Of a DNA stretch of 64,000 bases, positions 28,246-36,495 are shown piece after piece. The position numbers and the translations under genes are program-made. The notes below the pieces were generated by a model, which was not told the origin of the DNA, ran no database searches, and worked only from the letters and a program-made list of their open reading frames with translations. Within the stretch, counting starts at the first letter, position 1, and every line of letters starts with the position of its first letter. This stretch comes from a bacterium (GTDB lineage Bacteria; UBP13; UBA5359). The stretch is taken from contig JAQUEL010000003.1 of assembly GCA_028685295.1 (NCBI GenBank), positions 1-64,000 on the forward strand, written 5' to 3'.

Positions 28246-29002
28246 TGACATATTCCTCGCACAAAAATATCTCTATCTCACCAAAACACTTCTCCTGGGC
28301 AGCCATGATACGTCTTTTCCTTATCAGCTCCAATATAGCCAGCAGGGTTACGATAATCTCCCGCCTGGCAGGCCTATCGCTGAAAAGGTGCCTGAAAGAG
28401 ATGCGACCATCTGACCTGTGAAGCTTGGCTAACACCAGATTCACCCTTTGTTCAACGGTTACTTCATCCCTGGCGATCTTCTGCTCATTATCCGTTTCAT
28501 CGTCAACAGCGTTTACCAGCACCCGTTGAAATGCTTCAAGCAAATCAAAAACCGATAAGCCGTCTGCTATACCTGTGCCCACCGAAGGACGCAACTCTTC
28601 CAACTCAAGCGGATGGCGCACAAAGACGCCACGCCATTCCTCTTCCCTTGCCGACATAGCCTGTGCCGCCTCTTTGTAAAGCTTGTATTCCATAAGACGA
28701 GCTGCAAGCGCCTGGCGTGGGTCCGCTTCATCTTCAGACATCTGAAGATCCTCCTTATCGGGAGGCAAAAGCATCTTGGATTTTATCCGCAGCAATTCGG
28801 CAGCCACCACTAGGAATTCGGCAGCGACGTTTATATTCAGCTCTTCCATCAGACGGATAAAATCAAGATACTGAGTCGTGATTCTCGTCATCTGAAGGTT
28901 TTGAATATCCATTTCCGAGCGATTTATCAGGTGCAGGAGAAGATCCAGCGGACCTTCAAAATCATCCAACCTTATTATGCACACATTTTCTGATAAATCC
29001 AT
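28238..29002 (-). CDS. scpA: Segregation and condensation protein A (kleisin)
   Basis: A 254-residue kleisin that bridges SMC heads. The N-terminal signature is IIRLDDFEGPLDLLLHLINRSEMDIQNL; the C-terminal winged helix (VTLLAILELIRKRRIMAAQE, then CFGEIEIFL) is intact. It lies 4 bases after trpS and is followed directly by scpB. Confidence 0.95.
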   Translation of the reverse strand: MDLSENVCIIRLDDFEGPLDLLLHLINRSEMDIQNLQMTRITTQYLDFIRLMEELNINVAAEFLVVAAELLRIKSKMLLPPDKEDLQMSEDEADPRQALAARLMEYKLYKEAAQAMSAREEEWRGVFVRHPLELEELRPSVGTGIADGLSVFDLLEAFQRVLVNAVDDETDNEQKIARDEVTVEQRVNLVLAKLHRSDGRISFRHLFSDRPARREIIVTLLAILELIRKRRIMAAQEKCFGEIEIFLCEEYVNA

Positions 29003-29006
29003 ATGC

Positions 29007-29981
29007 TTACAATCCCATGGCTTTTATGGCTAAAGAGAGATTGGATGCTGCCGTGACTGAGGCTTTCCCGGCACCGTCAGCCAGCAAACGATCAACGAGA
29101 TTCGGCTTTTTCTCATAATGATTACGTCTTTCATGAACGGGACGCAAATACTCAATGATAGCATCAGCCAAATAGCCCTTGCATTTAACACAACCCAACG
29201 TCCCTTCCCGGCATTGAGCTTCTATCTTACCGCATCTTTCAGATAGAAATATGTTCTCATAAGTAAACACATTACAGATTTCCGGTCGGCCGGGACTATC
29301 CTTATATATCTTCTGCGGATCGGTTACCGCGCTCCTTATTCTTTCCCGGATAGTTTTGGCATCATCGGAGAGAAAGATACAATTGTCATAACTCTTGCTC
29401 ATTTTTCGCCCATCCAGACCGGCCACTTTAGAAGAAGCCGTCAGAAGCGCCTTAGGCTCGGGGAAAATTGCACCATAAAGATAATTAAAACGCCTGGCGA
29501 TCTCTCTGGTCAGTTCCAAATGCGGCAATTGATCCTCACCGACGGGAACGGTATCAGCCTTATAGAGCAGGATATCCGCCGCCTGCAGCAGAGGATAGCC
29601 CAGAAAGCCGTATGTCGAGAGATCCTTTCCCTTTATCTCCTGCATCTGCTCCTTATAGGTGGGGCATCTCTCCAGCCACGACAAAGGGGCTATCATGGAT
29701 AGCATTAAATGGAGAACGGCATGCTGATAAACATCTGATTGCCGAAAGATTACAGCTTTCTCAGGATCAATACCCGCACTGAGCCAATCAATGACCATCT
29801 GGTGTATATTCTCACGAAGAGCCGACGGATCTTCGTATTCAGATGTCAACGCATGCCAATCGGCCACCATGAAGTAGCATTGATACTCGTCCTGAAGTTT
29901 TTTCCAATTATTTAGAACACCAAGTAGATGCCCCAAATGCAGCCTGCCGGTTGGCCGCATACCGCTAAGAATAGTTCCCAT
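29007..29981 (-). CDS. trpS: Tryptophan-tRNA ligase
   Basis: A 324-residue class I synthetase. The HIGH-type motif is GRLHLGHLLG (about residues 11-20) and the KMSKS loop is GRKMSKSYDN (about 195-204). The length is typical for bacterial TrpRS. It stands between the M50 protease gene (12 bases upstream) and scpA, an order frequent in Clostridia. No Trp T-box leader is seen before it. Confidence 0.96.
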   Translation of the reverse strand: MGTILSGMRPTGRLHLGHLLGVLNNWKKLQDEYQCYFMVADWHALTSEYEDPSALRENIHQMVIDWLSAGIDPEKAVIFRQSDVYQHAVLHLMLSMIAPLSWLERCPTYKEQMQEIKGKDLSTYGFLGYPLLQAADILLYKADTVPVGEDQLPHLELTREIARRFNYLYGAIFPEPKALLTASSKVAGLDGRKMSKSYDNCIFLSDDAKTIRERIRSAVTDPQKIYKDSPGRPEICNVFTYENIFLSERCGKIEAQCREGTLGCVKCKGYLADAIIEYLRPVHERRNHYEKKPNLVDRLLADGAGKASVTAASNLSLAIKAMGL

Positions 29982-29993
29982 CTAATCCTCCGT

Positions 29994-30623
29994 TTAAGCA
30001 CCGAGCAAAAGTATAGCTGCCGGGAATACGATTGTCCTAGCTAGAAAGCTGATGGCATTCGTAAATATAAGAAGTAGAAGAATGAGCATGCCGTAAGGCT
30101 CGATTTTCGACAGACCGTAAGCCTGTTTGTGAGGCAGCAAGCCCATTAGAATCTTCGAACCGTCCAAAGGCGGCACCGGCAACAGGTTGAATATTGCCAG
30201 CATTATATTAATAACAACGCCTGTGACACATACGGTCCCTATAATTTCAGCAAGGAATGGAGAAGCGAACGTACCTGTTCCTACCGTAATTCTAAATATA
30301 ATTGCATATGGCAATGCCTGCAAAATATTGGCAGCAGGCCCTGCAAGCGACACCATGACCATGCCTCGACGCGGGTCCTTCATATTATAAATATTAACGG
30401 GCACAGGTTTGGCCCACCCAAAGCCGACGCCGGCTGCAAGTGAGATAAGAAAGAAGATTGCCCCCAGCGGATCAATATGCGAAATAGGATTTAAAGTCAG
30501 CCGACCGGACCATTTGGCTGTGGGATCGCCCAGCCGATATGCCATCCAGCCATGTGCCACTTCATGAAGAATAATGGCCAGCAGAAAAACAGGCAATGAA
30601 ACTAAAATAGATTTTAAATCCAA
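29994..30623 (-). CDS. M50 site-2-protease-family membrane metalloprotease
   Basis: A 209-residue integral membrane protease. HEVAHGW holds the zinc-binding HExxH, and NLLPVPPLDGSK carries the downstream Asp ligand (LDG motif); three to four further hydrophobic helices follow. The start is placed at a TTG (30623) with GAGGAG nine bases upstream, which gives the usual MDLKSILVSLPVF N-terminus; the longer frame to 30701 has no supporting ribosome site. Family members cleave within membranes; the substrate is unknown, but an ECF/anti-sigma pair lies at 1.4-3.3 kb of this window. Confidence 0.85.
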   Translation of the reverse strand: MDLKSILVSLPVFLLAIILHEVAHGWMAYRLGDPTAKWSGRLTLNPISHIDPLGAIFFLISLAAGVGFGWAKPVPVNIYNMKDPRRGMVMVSLAGPAANILQALPYAIIFRITVGTGTFASPFLAEIIGTVCVTGVVINIMLAIFNLLPVPPLDGSKILMGLLPHKQAYGLSKIEPYGMLILLLLIFTNAISFLARTIVFPAAILLLGA

Positions 30624-30704
30624 TAAAATCTGCTCCTCTGATAAAGTACCGGAATCCGATTTACAGTGTAGTTTAACATAATCAGAGAGCTTTCTCAACA
30701 CGCT

Positions 30705-32003
30705 TCAGAAGTTATCTAAAGAAGAATTTTTCATAAATAGAACTGCCATCAAGGTTGTCAATGTCAGAAAAATTGCGCTGACATAAAAAGGCATATTGAA
30801 ACCTAAAATGTCCTTTGCATATCCGCCCGCTATAGGCCCAATGACAGAGCCAATGCCCTGTGCAGTGCCCAGCATGCCTATCACTGCCCCTGTTCTGCCC
30901 TTTGGGGCGGCTTCAGTTATATGCGCCAGCCAGGCCGGTACTGCTGTCACAAAACCTAATCCTGTTATCACACCCAAAGGCATAAAGAAGACCAGATCTT
31001 TAGCAAAGGGGATAAGCCATACAGCTATCGATGCCATTGCCCCCCCTATAATTACGGCTGTTCGCTTGCCTATATGATCGGCCATTCTGCCCAATGGAAT
31101 GGAAAAAAGAGCAATGCTGGCCGCCGGCAAAAGAAAGAGAATGGGTATCCTGGCCTGGCTTATACCCATCACTTCAGTGATATATTTAATCAGTATAGGG
31201 GATAGGGCGCTAATGCCCAGCATCTGTATGGTCCCCATAAGATAAAGAGCCGGCAGAGAGCCTTGAAAGAGCTCCTGCTGCCTTGCAAATATGCCTTGCA
31301 AACGCGGTTTGTTGCTTTTGGCTTCCTTTACAGGCACCGCTTTAACTTCTGTTGCACGATTTCCGGCCTCTGCCCTTGTAACCCTATCTTTAATTATAAC
31401 AGAGGGCTGCTTATGCCACTTAACCGACCAGGCTATCAGCAGGGAAAGAAAGAATAATAGGCTTACCATATAAAAAAGGAAGCGTGCTTCAGTGAAAAGA
31501 GCCACCATCAAGCTGCCGGCAACAGGCCCAAGGCCCACTCCTATCATATAAGCCATATTAAAGACACTTAATGCCGTCGTTCTCTCTCTTATATCCACTA
31601 CGTCAGCGGCAATAGCACTGATAGCAGGCCACAGCGCTGCCGCACCGGCACCATCCACGGCTCTAAGGAAGAGTATAAGATAAGTAAAGGGAGAAACGGC
31701 TATCAATAAGGGTGTCAAAGTAGAAGCCGCCATACCGGCTACCATTAACGGCTTCCTGCCGATACGGTCGCTAAGGTGTCCCAGTATCGGCTTAAAAATC
31801 ATTTCCGTTCCCGTAAATGCTGCTATGGCAAAACCAACAAAGGTATAGCCGGTCTTAAAGCTTCCAGTCAGATAAAGCGGCAACCCGAAAATCAGCATCA
31901 GCGAATACCCCATTTCCGCTATGACAGAAAGCACTGCCAACGGCAGCAACACGGGGTATCGTTCAAAGATAGAAATGTAGGTGCTATGCAAACGTTTTAG
32001 CAT
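30705..32003 (-). CDS. Major facilitator superfamily transporter (efflux type)
   Basis: A 432-residue transporter with about 12 hydrophobic helices in two halves joined by a basic cytoplasmic loop (about residues 200-240). The loop after helix 2 has GHLSDRIGRKPLMVAGM and the equivalent second-half loop is GRMADHIGKRTAVIIGG, both MFS signature-A motifs. The substrate is unknown; drug or metabolite efflux is typical of the subgroup. It sits between ribH and the M50 protease gene with short spacers and could ride on the riboflavin transcript. Confidence 0.85.
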   Translation of the reverse strand: MLKRLHSTYISIFERYPVLLPLAVLSVIAEMGYSLMLIFGLPLYLTGSFKTGYTFVGFAIAAFTGTEMIFKPILGHLSDRIGRKPLMVAGMAASTLTPLLIAVSPFTYLILFLRAVDGAGAAALWPAISAIAADVVDIRERTTALSVFNMAYMIGVGLGPVAGSLMVALFTEARFLFYMVSLLFFLSLLIAWSVKWHKQPSVIIKDRVTRAEAGNRATEVKAVPVKEAKSNKPRLQGIFARQQELFQGSLPALYLMGTIQMLGISALSPILIKYITEVMGISQARIPILFLLPAASIALFSIPLGRMADHIGKRTAVIIGGAMASIAVWLIPFAKDLVFFMPLGVITGLGFVTAVPAWLAHITEAAPKGRTGAVIGMLGTAQGIGSVIGPIAGGYAKDILGFNMPFYVSAIFLTLTTLMAVLFMKNSSLDNF

Positions 32004-32037
32004 ATTATCGCTCGTTTTTTTTCATACCGATCCCTGA

Positions 32038-32502
32038 TTACAGCGTCTTTATCAAATTAGCCATCTCTATAGCGGTTACGGCAGCATCCCACCCTTTGTT
32101 TCCGCTCTTGGAACCGGCCCGCTCTATAGCTTGTTCCAGATTATCGGCGGTAATTACACCAAAGGTTATCGGAACACCTGTAGCTGAAGCCGCCTGCGCT
32201 ATCCCCTTAGCTGTTTCAGCGGCTACGTAATCAAAATGTGGTGTGCCGCCACGTATTATTGCTCCAAGGCAGATAACGGCATCATATCTACCGCTTCCAG
32301 CCATCTTTCCAGCAATCAGCGGTAGCTCGAAGGCACCGGGAACGCAGGCTACTTCCATCGCCTCTTCGGATAAACCATGGCGCTTTAAAGCATCCATGGC
32401 CCCATCAAGCAGGCGCATGGTAATAATCTCATTGAATCTGCTGACCGCAATACCAATTGATAATCCTTCAGCAACCAGGTTCCCCTCGTACTTTTTAAAC
32501 AT
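32038..32502 (-). CDS. ribH: 6,7-dimethyl-8-ribityllumazine synthase
   Basis: A 154-residue lumazine synthase, the usual length. Motifs are [33 protein letters not shown] and [19 protein letters not shown]. The start ATG at 32502 has GGAGG five bases upstream. It is the last gene of the FMN-riboswitch operon. Confidence 0.97.
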   Translation of the reverse strand: MFKKYEGNLVAEGLSIGIAVSRFNEIITMRLLDGAMDALKRHGLSEEAMEVACVPGAFELPLIAGKMAGSGRYDAVICLGAIIRGGTPHFDYVAAETAKGIAQAASATGVPITFGVITADNLEQAIERAGSKSGNKGWDAAVTAIEMANLIKTL

Positions 32503-32540
32503 CGCTTCCTCCATTCTTTGCTCTTTACTTATACTGACCC

Positions 32541-33845
32541 CTATACCGTCAAATAGTGTCCCATTTTATGCCGCTTGGTCCTAAGATAGGCTCTGTTCTT
32601 CTCATTGGCCGGTATTTCCAATGATACTCGTTCTACTACGGAGAGCCCATACCCTTCCAGCCCTACAATCTTTCTCGGGTTGTTGGTAATAAGACGTATG
32701 CGACGTAATCCCAGATCATATAATATCTGAGCACCAATACCGTAATCGCGCAGGTCCGGCGGGAAGCCCAGTTCAACATTGGCCTCAACAGTATCCCTGC
32801 CTTTATCCTGCAACGCATAAGCTTTCAGTTTATTGGCCAAGCCTATCCCTCGTCCTTCCTGCCGCATATAAAGCAAAACACCGCCTTCTTTGGCTATCAA
32901 TTCCATGGCTGCATCCAGCTGCTCCCCACAATCGCATCTCCGGCTTCTAAAGACATCGCCGGTAAGGCATTCAGAGTGCACTCTGACCAGGTGAGCCTTA
33001 TCCGGGTTCAACTCACCCATTACCAGAGCCAGATGCGTATCACCATGGCGTAAAACGGTGTTATAAGCAAAGGCTTTAAATTCACCATACGAAGTAGGAA
33101 GTTTTATATCGGCCACTTTAACGATCAGACGTTCTTTTCTTCGCCTATACTCTATAATATCTTCTACGGATATTATCATCAAGCCGTGTTTTTCGGCAAA
33201 AACCTCCAACTGCGGCATTCTAGCCATGCTTCCATCTTCGTTCATAATCTCGCAGATAACTCCGGCAGGAGACAAGCCTGCAGCTTTGGCCAGATCTACA
33301 GCTGCCTCTGTATGCCCGGTTCTCACCAGAACGCCGCCATCTCGGGCAATTAAAGGAAAGATATGCCCGGGCCTCCGCAGGCTCTCCGGACGGCTTTCAG
33401 GATCTGCTGCCGTCTTTATTGTCCGGGCGCGATCATAAGCCGATATACCTGTAGTGATTCCCTTATCGGCATCAATGGAGACGGTAAAAGCGGTTTGCAT
33501 GCTTTCGGTATTAACCGGCACCATCGGCTCCAAGTCGAGCCTGTCTGCCGCCTCCTGTTCCAGGGGCATACATATGAGACCCCGACCGTGAAGCGCCATA
33601 AAATTAACCATTTCCGGTGTAATCAACTCAGCAGCGGCCAGCAGATCACCCTCATTCTCTCTATCGTCATCATCAACTACAATTATCATTCCCCCGGATC
33701 GTATTACATCAAGGGCGGCTTCCACTCGCTTTATGAGCGCAGCAGAGTTACGGTTTCTATGCTCTGCAGGTAGAGTTACCGGCAGAGCACCCTCCCCATC
33801 GCAGGAAAAGGATCGGTTGCTTGTTGTTAGTTTTACATTTTCCAT
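32541..33845 (-). CDS. ribBA: Bifunctional 3,4-dihydroxy-2-butanone-4-phosphate synthase / GTP cyclohydrolase II
   Basis: A 434-residue fusion giving both riboflavin precursors. The N-terminal DHBP synthase part has [19 protein letters not shown] and [15 protein letters not shown]. The C-terminal GTP cyclohydrolase II has the zinc site [20 protein letters not shown] and [14 protein letters not shown]. The start is the ATG at 33845 with AGGAGGGCCTGC before it. The first ~35 residues before the DHBP domain are unusually Ser/Asn-rich and not clearly part of the family. Confidence 0.96.
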   Translation of the reverse strand: MENVKLTTSNRSFSCDGEGALPVTLPAEHRNRNSAALIKRVEAALDVIRSGGMIIVVDDDDRENEGDLLAAAELITPEMVNFMALHGRGLICMPLEQEAADRLDLEPMVPVNTESMQTAFTVSIDADKGITTGISAYDRARTIKTAADPESRPESLRRPGHIFPLIARDGGVLVRTGHTEAAVDLAKAAGLSPAGVICEIMNEDGSMARMPQLEVFAEKHGLMIISVEDIIEYRRRKERLIVKVADIKLPTSYGEFKAFAYNTVLRHGDTHLALVMGELNPDKAHLVRVHSECLTGDVFRSRRCDCGEQLDAAMELIAKEGGVLLYMRQEGRGIGLANKLKAYALQDKGRDTVEANVELGFPPDLRDYGIGAQILYDLGLRRIRLITNNPRKIVGLEGYGLSVVERVSLEIPANEKNRAYLRTKRHKMGHYLTV

Positions 33846-33919
33846 GCAGGCCCTCCTGCTTGCTATCTTTTTCAAAAATTCAAATTTCCGTAATCCCTGC
33901 TCCAGCCTATATGCCGAGC

Positions 33920-34576
33920 CTACGCTTTGAGCCATTCCTCAAGCAGGCTCGGCGTCTGTTCAGGCAGAGCGCTCTTATCCTGCTTGAGCTTAGAATCGAC
34001 CTCCAGCAGACGCTTGATATATCTAGCCAATATATCGACCTCTACATTAACTCTACGTCCTGTAACCGGCTTTTTCATAGTCGTTACCTGCCTGGTATAT
34101 CCGACCAGCGAGACGGTAAAGCAATTACCTTTTACGGCAACCACCGTCAGGCTTATCCCTTCCACGGTTATAGACCCTTTAACGGCTATCATCGACATCA
34201 ATTCAGCCGGCACAGCTACTGTAACCAAAAGAGCGTTGCCCTCAGTTTTCAACTCTGTTATCTCTCCTATTGCATCGATATGCCCACTGACAAAATGCCC
34301 TCCCAACGGCTTACCAAGGCATAGCGCCCTCTCCAGATTCACCTCATCGCCGGCATGTAGCGCACCTAGATTAGTCAGGCGTACCGTTTCCGGCATCACG
34401 GACATTCGTATACGGCTACCCTTAATATCATCCGCTGTCAGGCAAACACCGTTAACAGCCAGACTATCCCCTAGAGATACCGACAGCTTGCCGATATCAA
34501 CCGTCAGTTCTGCTCCCGATCCGTTGTGCGTTATGTTCTCTACTCTTCCGACCGTTTCTATCAAACCGGTAAACAA
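33920..34576 (-). CDS. ribE: Riboflavin synthase alpha chain
   Basis: A 218-residue enzyme of two lumazine-binding repeats, the first starting [14 protein letters not shown] and the second with [16 protein letters not shown]. It dismutates lumazine to riboflavin. The start is the TTG at 34576 (GAGGG seven bases upstream), overlapping the end of ribD by 16 bases; this gives the canonical M-FTGLIE N-terminus. Named ribC or ribE depending on species. Confidence 0.95.
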   Translation of the reverse strand: MFTGLIETVGRVENITHNGSGAELTVDIGKLSVSLGDSLAVNGVCLTADDIKGSRIRMSVMPETVRLTNLGALHAGDEVNLERALCLGKPLGGHFVSGHIDAIGEITELKTEGNALLVTVAVPAELMSMIAVKGSITVEGISLTVVAVKGNCFTVSLVGYTRQVTTMKKPVTGRRVNVEVDILARYIKRLLEVDSKLKQDKSALPEQTPSLLEEWLKA

Positions 34577-35679
34577 TCGACATCCCTCACTCTTAACCGC
34601 CCACGACATAGCATATCATCACCGATACGCCGCCAGGTGATATCTTCCAACCCATAACAGCCGTCTATCTCTTTCAGATCCAGCGGCCCAAGTAGAGGCA
34701 GGCTTTCGCCGCCAAGAAATATGGGGCCCATAAAGATGAAGGCTTCATCTATCAGGCCCTGAATCAACATAGCCGTAGAGAGCCTGGATCCGCTTTCAAG
34801 AAGAACTGTCGCTACCCCCAGACGTGGCAACAAACGAAGCAGGGCACTCAAATCCACATGGCGCTCGTTGCCGGCTTCGATTATCCGAGCACCCTTCTTG
34901 CTGAGGGCTTCCACCCTAGCAGCAGGTGCATTCCGGGTTACCGCTATAAATATCTTACCGTTACCATTGAAGAGCCTGGCGTCAGGCGGTGTAACAGCCA
35001 TACTGTCGACTATAATGCGCACAGGATGAAACCGGCTTGGAATACGTACATCCAACCTGGGATTATCGGCCAGCACAGTTCCACTGCCGACCATGACTGC
35101 ATCATGATCAACCCTGAGCGCCTGCACGCATCGGCGGGAAGCCTGAGAGGTTATCCATTTCGATTGCCCATCGGCCAAAGCGGTACGCCCATCCAGGGAG
35201 GCCGCCGCCTTCCAGGCAACAAAGGGCAAACCGCTGGTAATATATTTGACGAAACCCCGGTTGAGATCCCGGCATTTCTCCTCCAGAATACCGTTCTCCA
35301 CATATATACCCGCCCTCCGCAAACGTTCCAGGCCTGCTCCCGCCACCAGCGGATTCGGATCGACCATACCGACGTAAACGCTCTTAATCCCGGCAGCAAT
35401 TACAGCTTCCACACACGGTGGCGTTTTGCCATGATGAGCGCAAGGTTCCAGGTTAACGAAGATCTCGGCACCCCGACAATCCCCGGCATCGGCTATGGCG
35501 GCTACTTCAGCATGCAGCCCTCCATAGACGGCATGCCGGCCACGACCTATAACCTTGCCGTCACGAACTACAACCGCTCCCACCAGAGGATTGGGACTTA
35601 CTTTCCCTCTGCTCCGGCGGGCCATACTGAGGACCATGCTCATAAAGCGGCGTTTATCAGCGTCGGTCGTCATCGTCAT
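34561..35679 (-). CDS. ribD: Bifunctional diaminohydroxyphosphoribosylaminopyrimidine deaminase / uracil reductase
   Basis: A 372-residue fusion. The N-terminal deaminase has GGLHAEVAAI and EPCAHHGKTPPC (zinc ligands); the C-terminal reductase (about 150-372) has SLDGRTALADGQSKWITS and PRPRF-like elements. It carries out the second and third steps after GTP ring opening. GTG, ATG and ATG candidates lie at 35682, 35679 and 35673, all overlapping the end of the upstream membrane-protein gene; the ribosome site GGGAG does not decide between them. Confidence 0.94.
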   Translation of the reverse strand: MTMTTDADKRRFMSMVLSMARRSRGKVSPNPLVGAVVVRDGKVIGRGRHAVYGGLHAEVAAIADAGDCRGAEIFVNLEPCAHHGKTPPCVEAVIAAGIKSVYVGMVDPNPLVAGAGLERLRRAGIYVENGILEEKCRDLNRGFVKYITSGLPFVAWKAAASLDGRTALADGQSKWITSQASRRCVQALRVDHDAVMVGSGTVLADNPRLDVRIPSRFHPVRIIVDSMAVTPPDARLFNGNGKIFIAVTRNAPAARVEALSKKGARIIEAGNERHVDLSALLRLLPRLGVATVLLESGSRLSTAMLIQGLIDEAFIFMGPIFLGGESLPLLGPLDLKEIDGCYGLEDITWRRIGDDMLCRGRLRVRDVDCLPV

Positions 35680-36013
35680 CACTCTCCCGCGGCAATATCA
35701 ACTTCCGCTGTTCATTATAAAGATGACGAACAGCTCGCAGGTCCATGATCAGTAGCATTATTACGGCAAGCACAAATGCCAGCACCACATACCAAACAAA
35801 GCATAACAGCCTCCTTTCATTCACCAGAAATATTGTTCCCATAGCGACAAAGAATACCAGAAACGTCAAGACGATAGCGATAATAGCACGAAGAAATAAT
35901 AAATGCCTGTTTATATCGCCGTTGCTGTAACGCCGGAATTCAAAAGCCAGCAGAAGCAACATTAATATAAAGACGACTCCTCCAACTATCAATGAAGATA
36001 TATAGACAGACAT
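35657..36013 (-). CDS. Small three-helix membrane protein of unknown function, first gene of the FMN-riboswitch operon
   Basis: A 118-residue protein with three hydrophobic segments (about residues 7-24, 37-64 and 69-90; for example GGVVFILMLLLLAFEF) and a charged C-terminus ending in ESDDDDDRR. It is much too small to be RibU or another known flavin importer, and I do not recognise a family. It begins directly after the riboswitch terminator T run and overlaps ribD by about 23 bases, so it should be expressed only when FMN is low. GGGGG five bases before the ATG is the only ribosome site and is part of the terminator stem. Confidence 0.75.
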   Translation of the reverse strand: MSVYISSLIVGGVVFILMLLLLAFEFRRYSNGDINRHLLFLRAIIAIVLTFLVFFVAMGTIFLVNERRLLCFVWYVVLAFVLAVIMLLIMDLRAVRHLYNEQRKLILPRESDDDDDRR

Positions 36014-36036
36014 AAAAACCCCCGTTTTTCAGGGGC
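36014..36036 (-). terminator. Expression-platform hairpin of the FMN riboswitch
   Basis: On the minus strand CCCCTGAAAAACGGGG is followed by GTTTTT and then the ATG of the first gene. The 3' arm also contains the likely ribosome site (GGGGG), so the hairpin may block both transcription and translation. An alternative stem GGAAGGTAGAA / TTTCTGCCTTCC (36028-36070 region) is a possible antiterminator. Confidence 0.6.
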
Positions 36037-36055
36037 CGGAAGGCAGAAAGAGAAT

Positions 36056-36174
36056 GATCTTCTACCTTCCAGACTTTACTGTCGGCTCCGTAATTGCAAC
36101 GGATCGGTCAAAAGACTCGCGGGCTTTACCGCCGGTCGGGATATGGCCATCGGCCTCACCCTGCCCTGAAGATC
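36056..36174 (-). promoter_or_regulatory. FMN riboswitch (RFN element) aptamer
   Basis: The conserved RFN core reads on the minus strand: GGGCAGGGTGAGGCC, GACCGGCGGTAAAGCCCGC, GATCCGTTGCAATTACGGAG and CCGACAGTAAAGTCTGG. The closing P1 stem is GATCTTC (36168-36174) with GAAGATC (36056-36062). FMN binding should turn off the riboflavin operon. Confidence 0.97.
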
Positions 36175-36183
36175 ACATTAGGA

Positions 36184-36212
36184 ATGATAGCATATGCGAT
36201 ATTCTAATTCAA
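36184..36212 (-). promoter_or_regulatory. Promoter of the riboflavin operon
   Basis: A -35 box TTGAAT (36207-36212) and a -10 box TATCAT (36184-36189), 17 bases apart, lie just upstream of the RFN aptamer on the minus strand. They fit a moderate sigma-A promoter with a start near 36177. Confidence 0.5.
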
Positions 36213-36229
36213 CAATAATCCCATCCACA

Positions 36230-36259
36230 TTGACACCTCCACGGCTCTGCTGGTAAAAT
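36230..36259 (+). promoter_or_regulatory. Promoter of mgtE
   Basis: TTGACA (36230-36235) and TAAAAT (36254-36259) are 18 bases apart on the plus strand, a near-consensus sigma-A promoter. It is divergent from the riboflavin promoter about 20 bases away. Transcription would begin near 36266 and leave a leader of about 230 bases. Confidence 0.65.
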
Positions 36260-36265
36260 CCACAT

Positions 36266-36495
36266 AAACCCTGACAGTGCCTAACCCTGCAATAAAGGCA
36301 TCTTTCAATACGTCGGTACGTTTTTGGTGGCAGGGTTTCGGATGATTATTACTCCGGCAGAAAATTCAACAAAAGCGCAGGATTGCAAGCGGTTAAATTA
36401 CCTGCCGGGCTTCCCAGCGGTTGATCTCTCTGCAACAGACCCGGGTTGAAAACCCTCCATTGGGGCTCAATTGATAGAAAAGCGAGGGCGGCATC
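36266..36495 (+). promoter_or_regulatory. Long structured 5' leader of mgtE, candidate cis-regulatory RNA
   Basis: The leader contains two copies of AACCCTG (in 36266-36273 and 36283-36290), each of which can pair over 8 bp with the single segment GCAGGGTTT (36330-36338). A third element GGGTT-GAA-AACCC (36443-36455) forms a hairpin near the gene. ACGT-CGGT-ACGT and TGCC/GGCA hairpins lie between. It does not show the M-box (ykoK) consensus. An on/off switch responding to Mg2+ is inferred from the pairings and the downstream gene. Confidence 0.45.

Noticed and set aside
34858-35748. 296-codon plus-strand open frame opposite ribD
   Set aside because: Antisense to ribD, no ribosome site or family features.
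36266-36495. M-box (ykoK) magnesium riboswitch before mgtE
   Set aside because: The conserved GTTAGGTGAGGCTCCT and CGCTGCCC core elements of the M-box are not found; kept only as an unknown structured leader.
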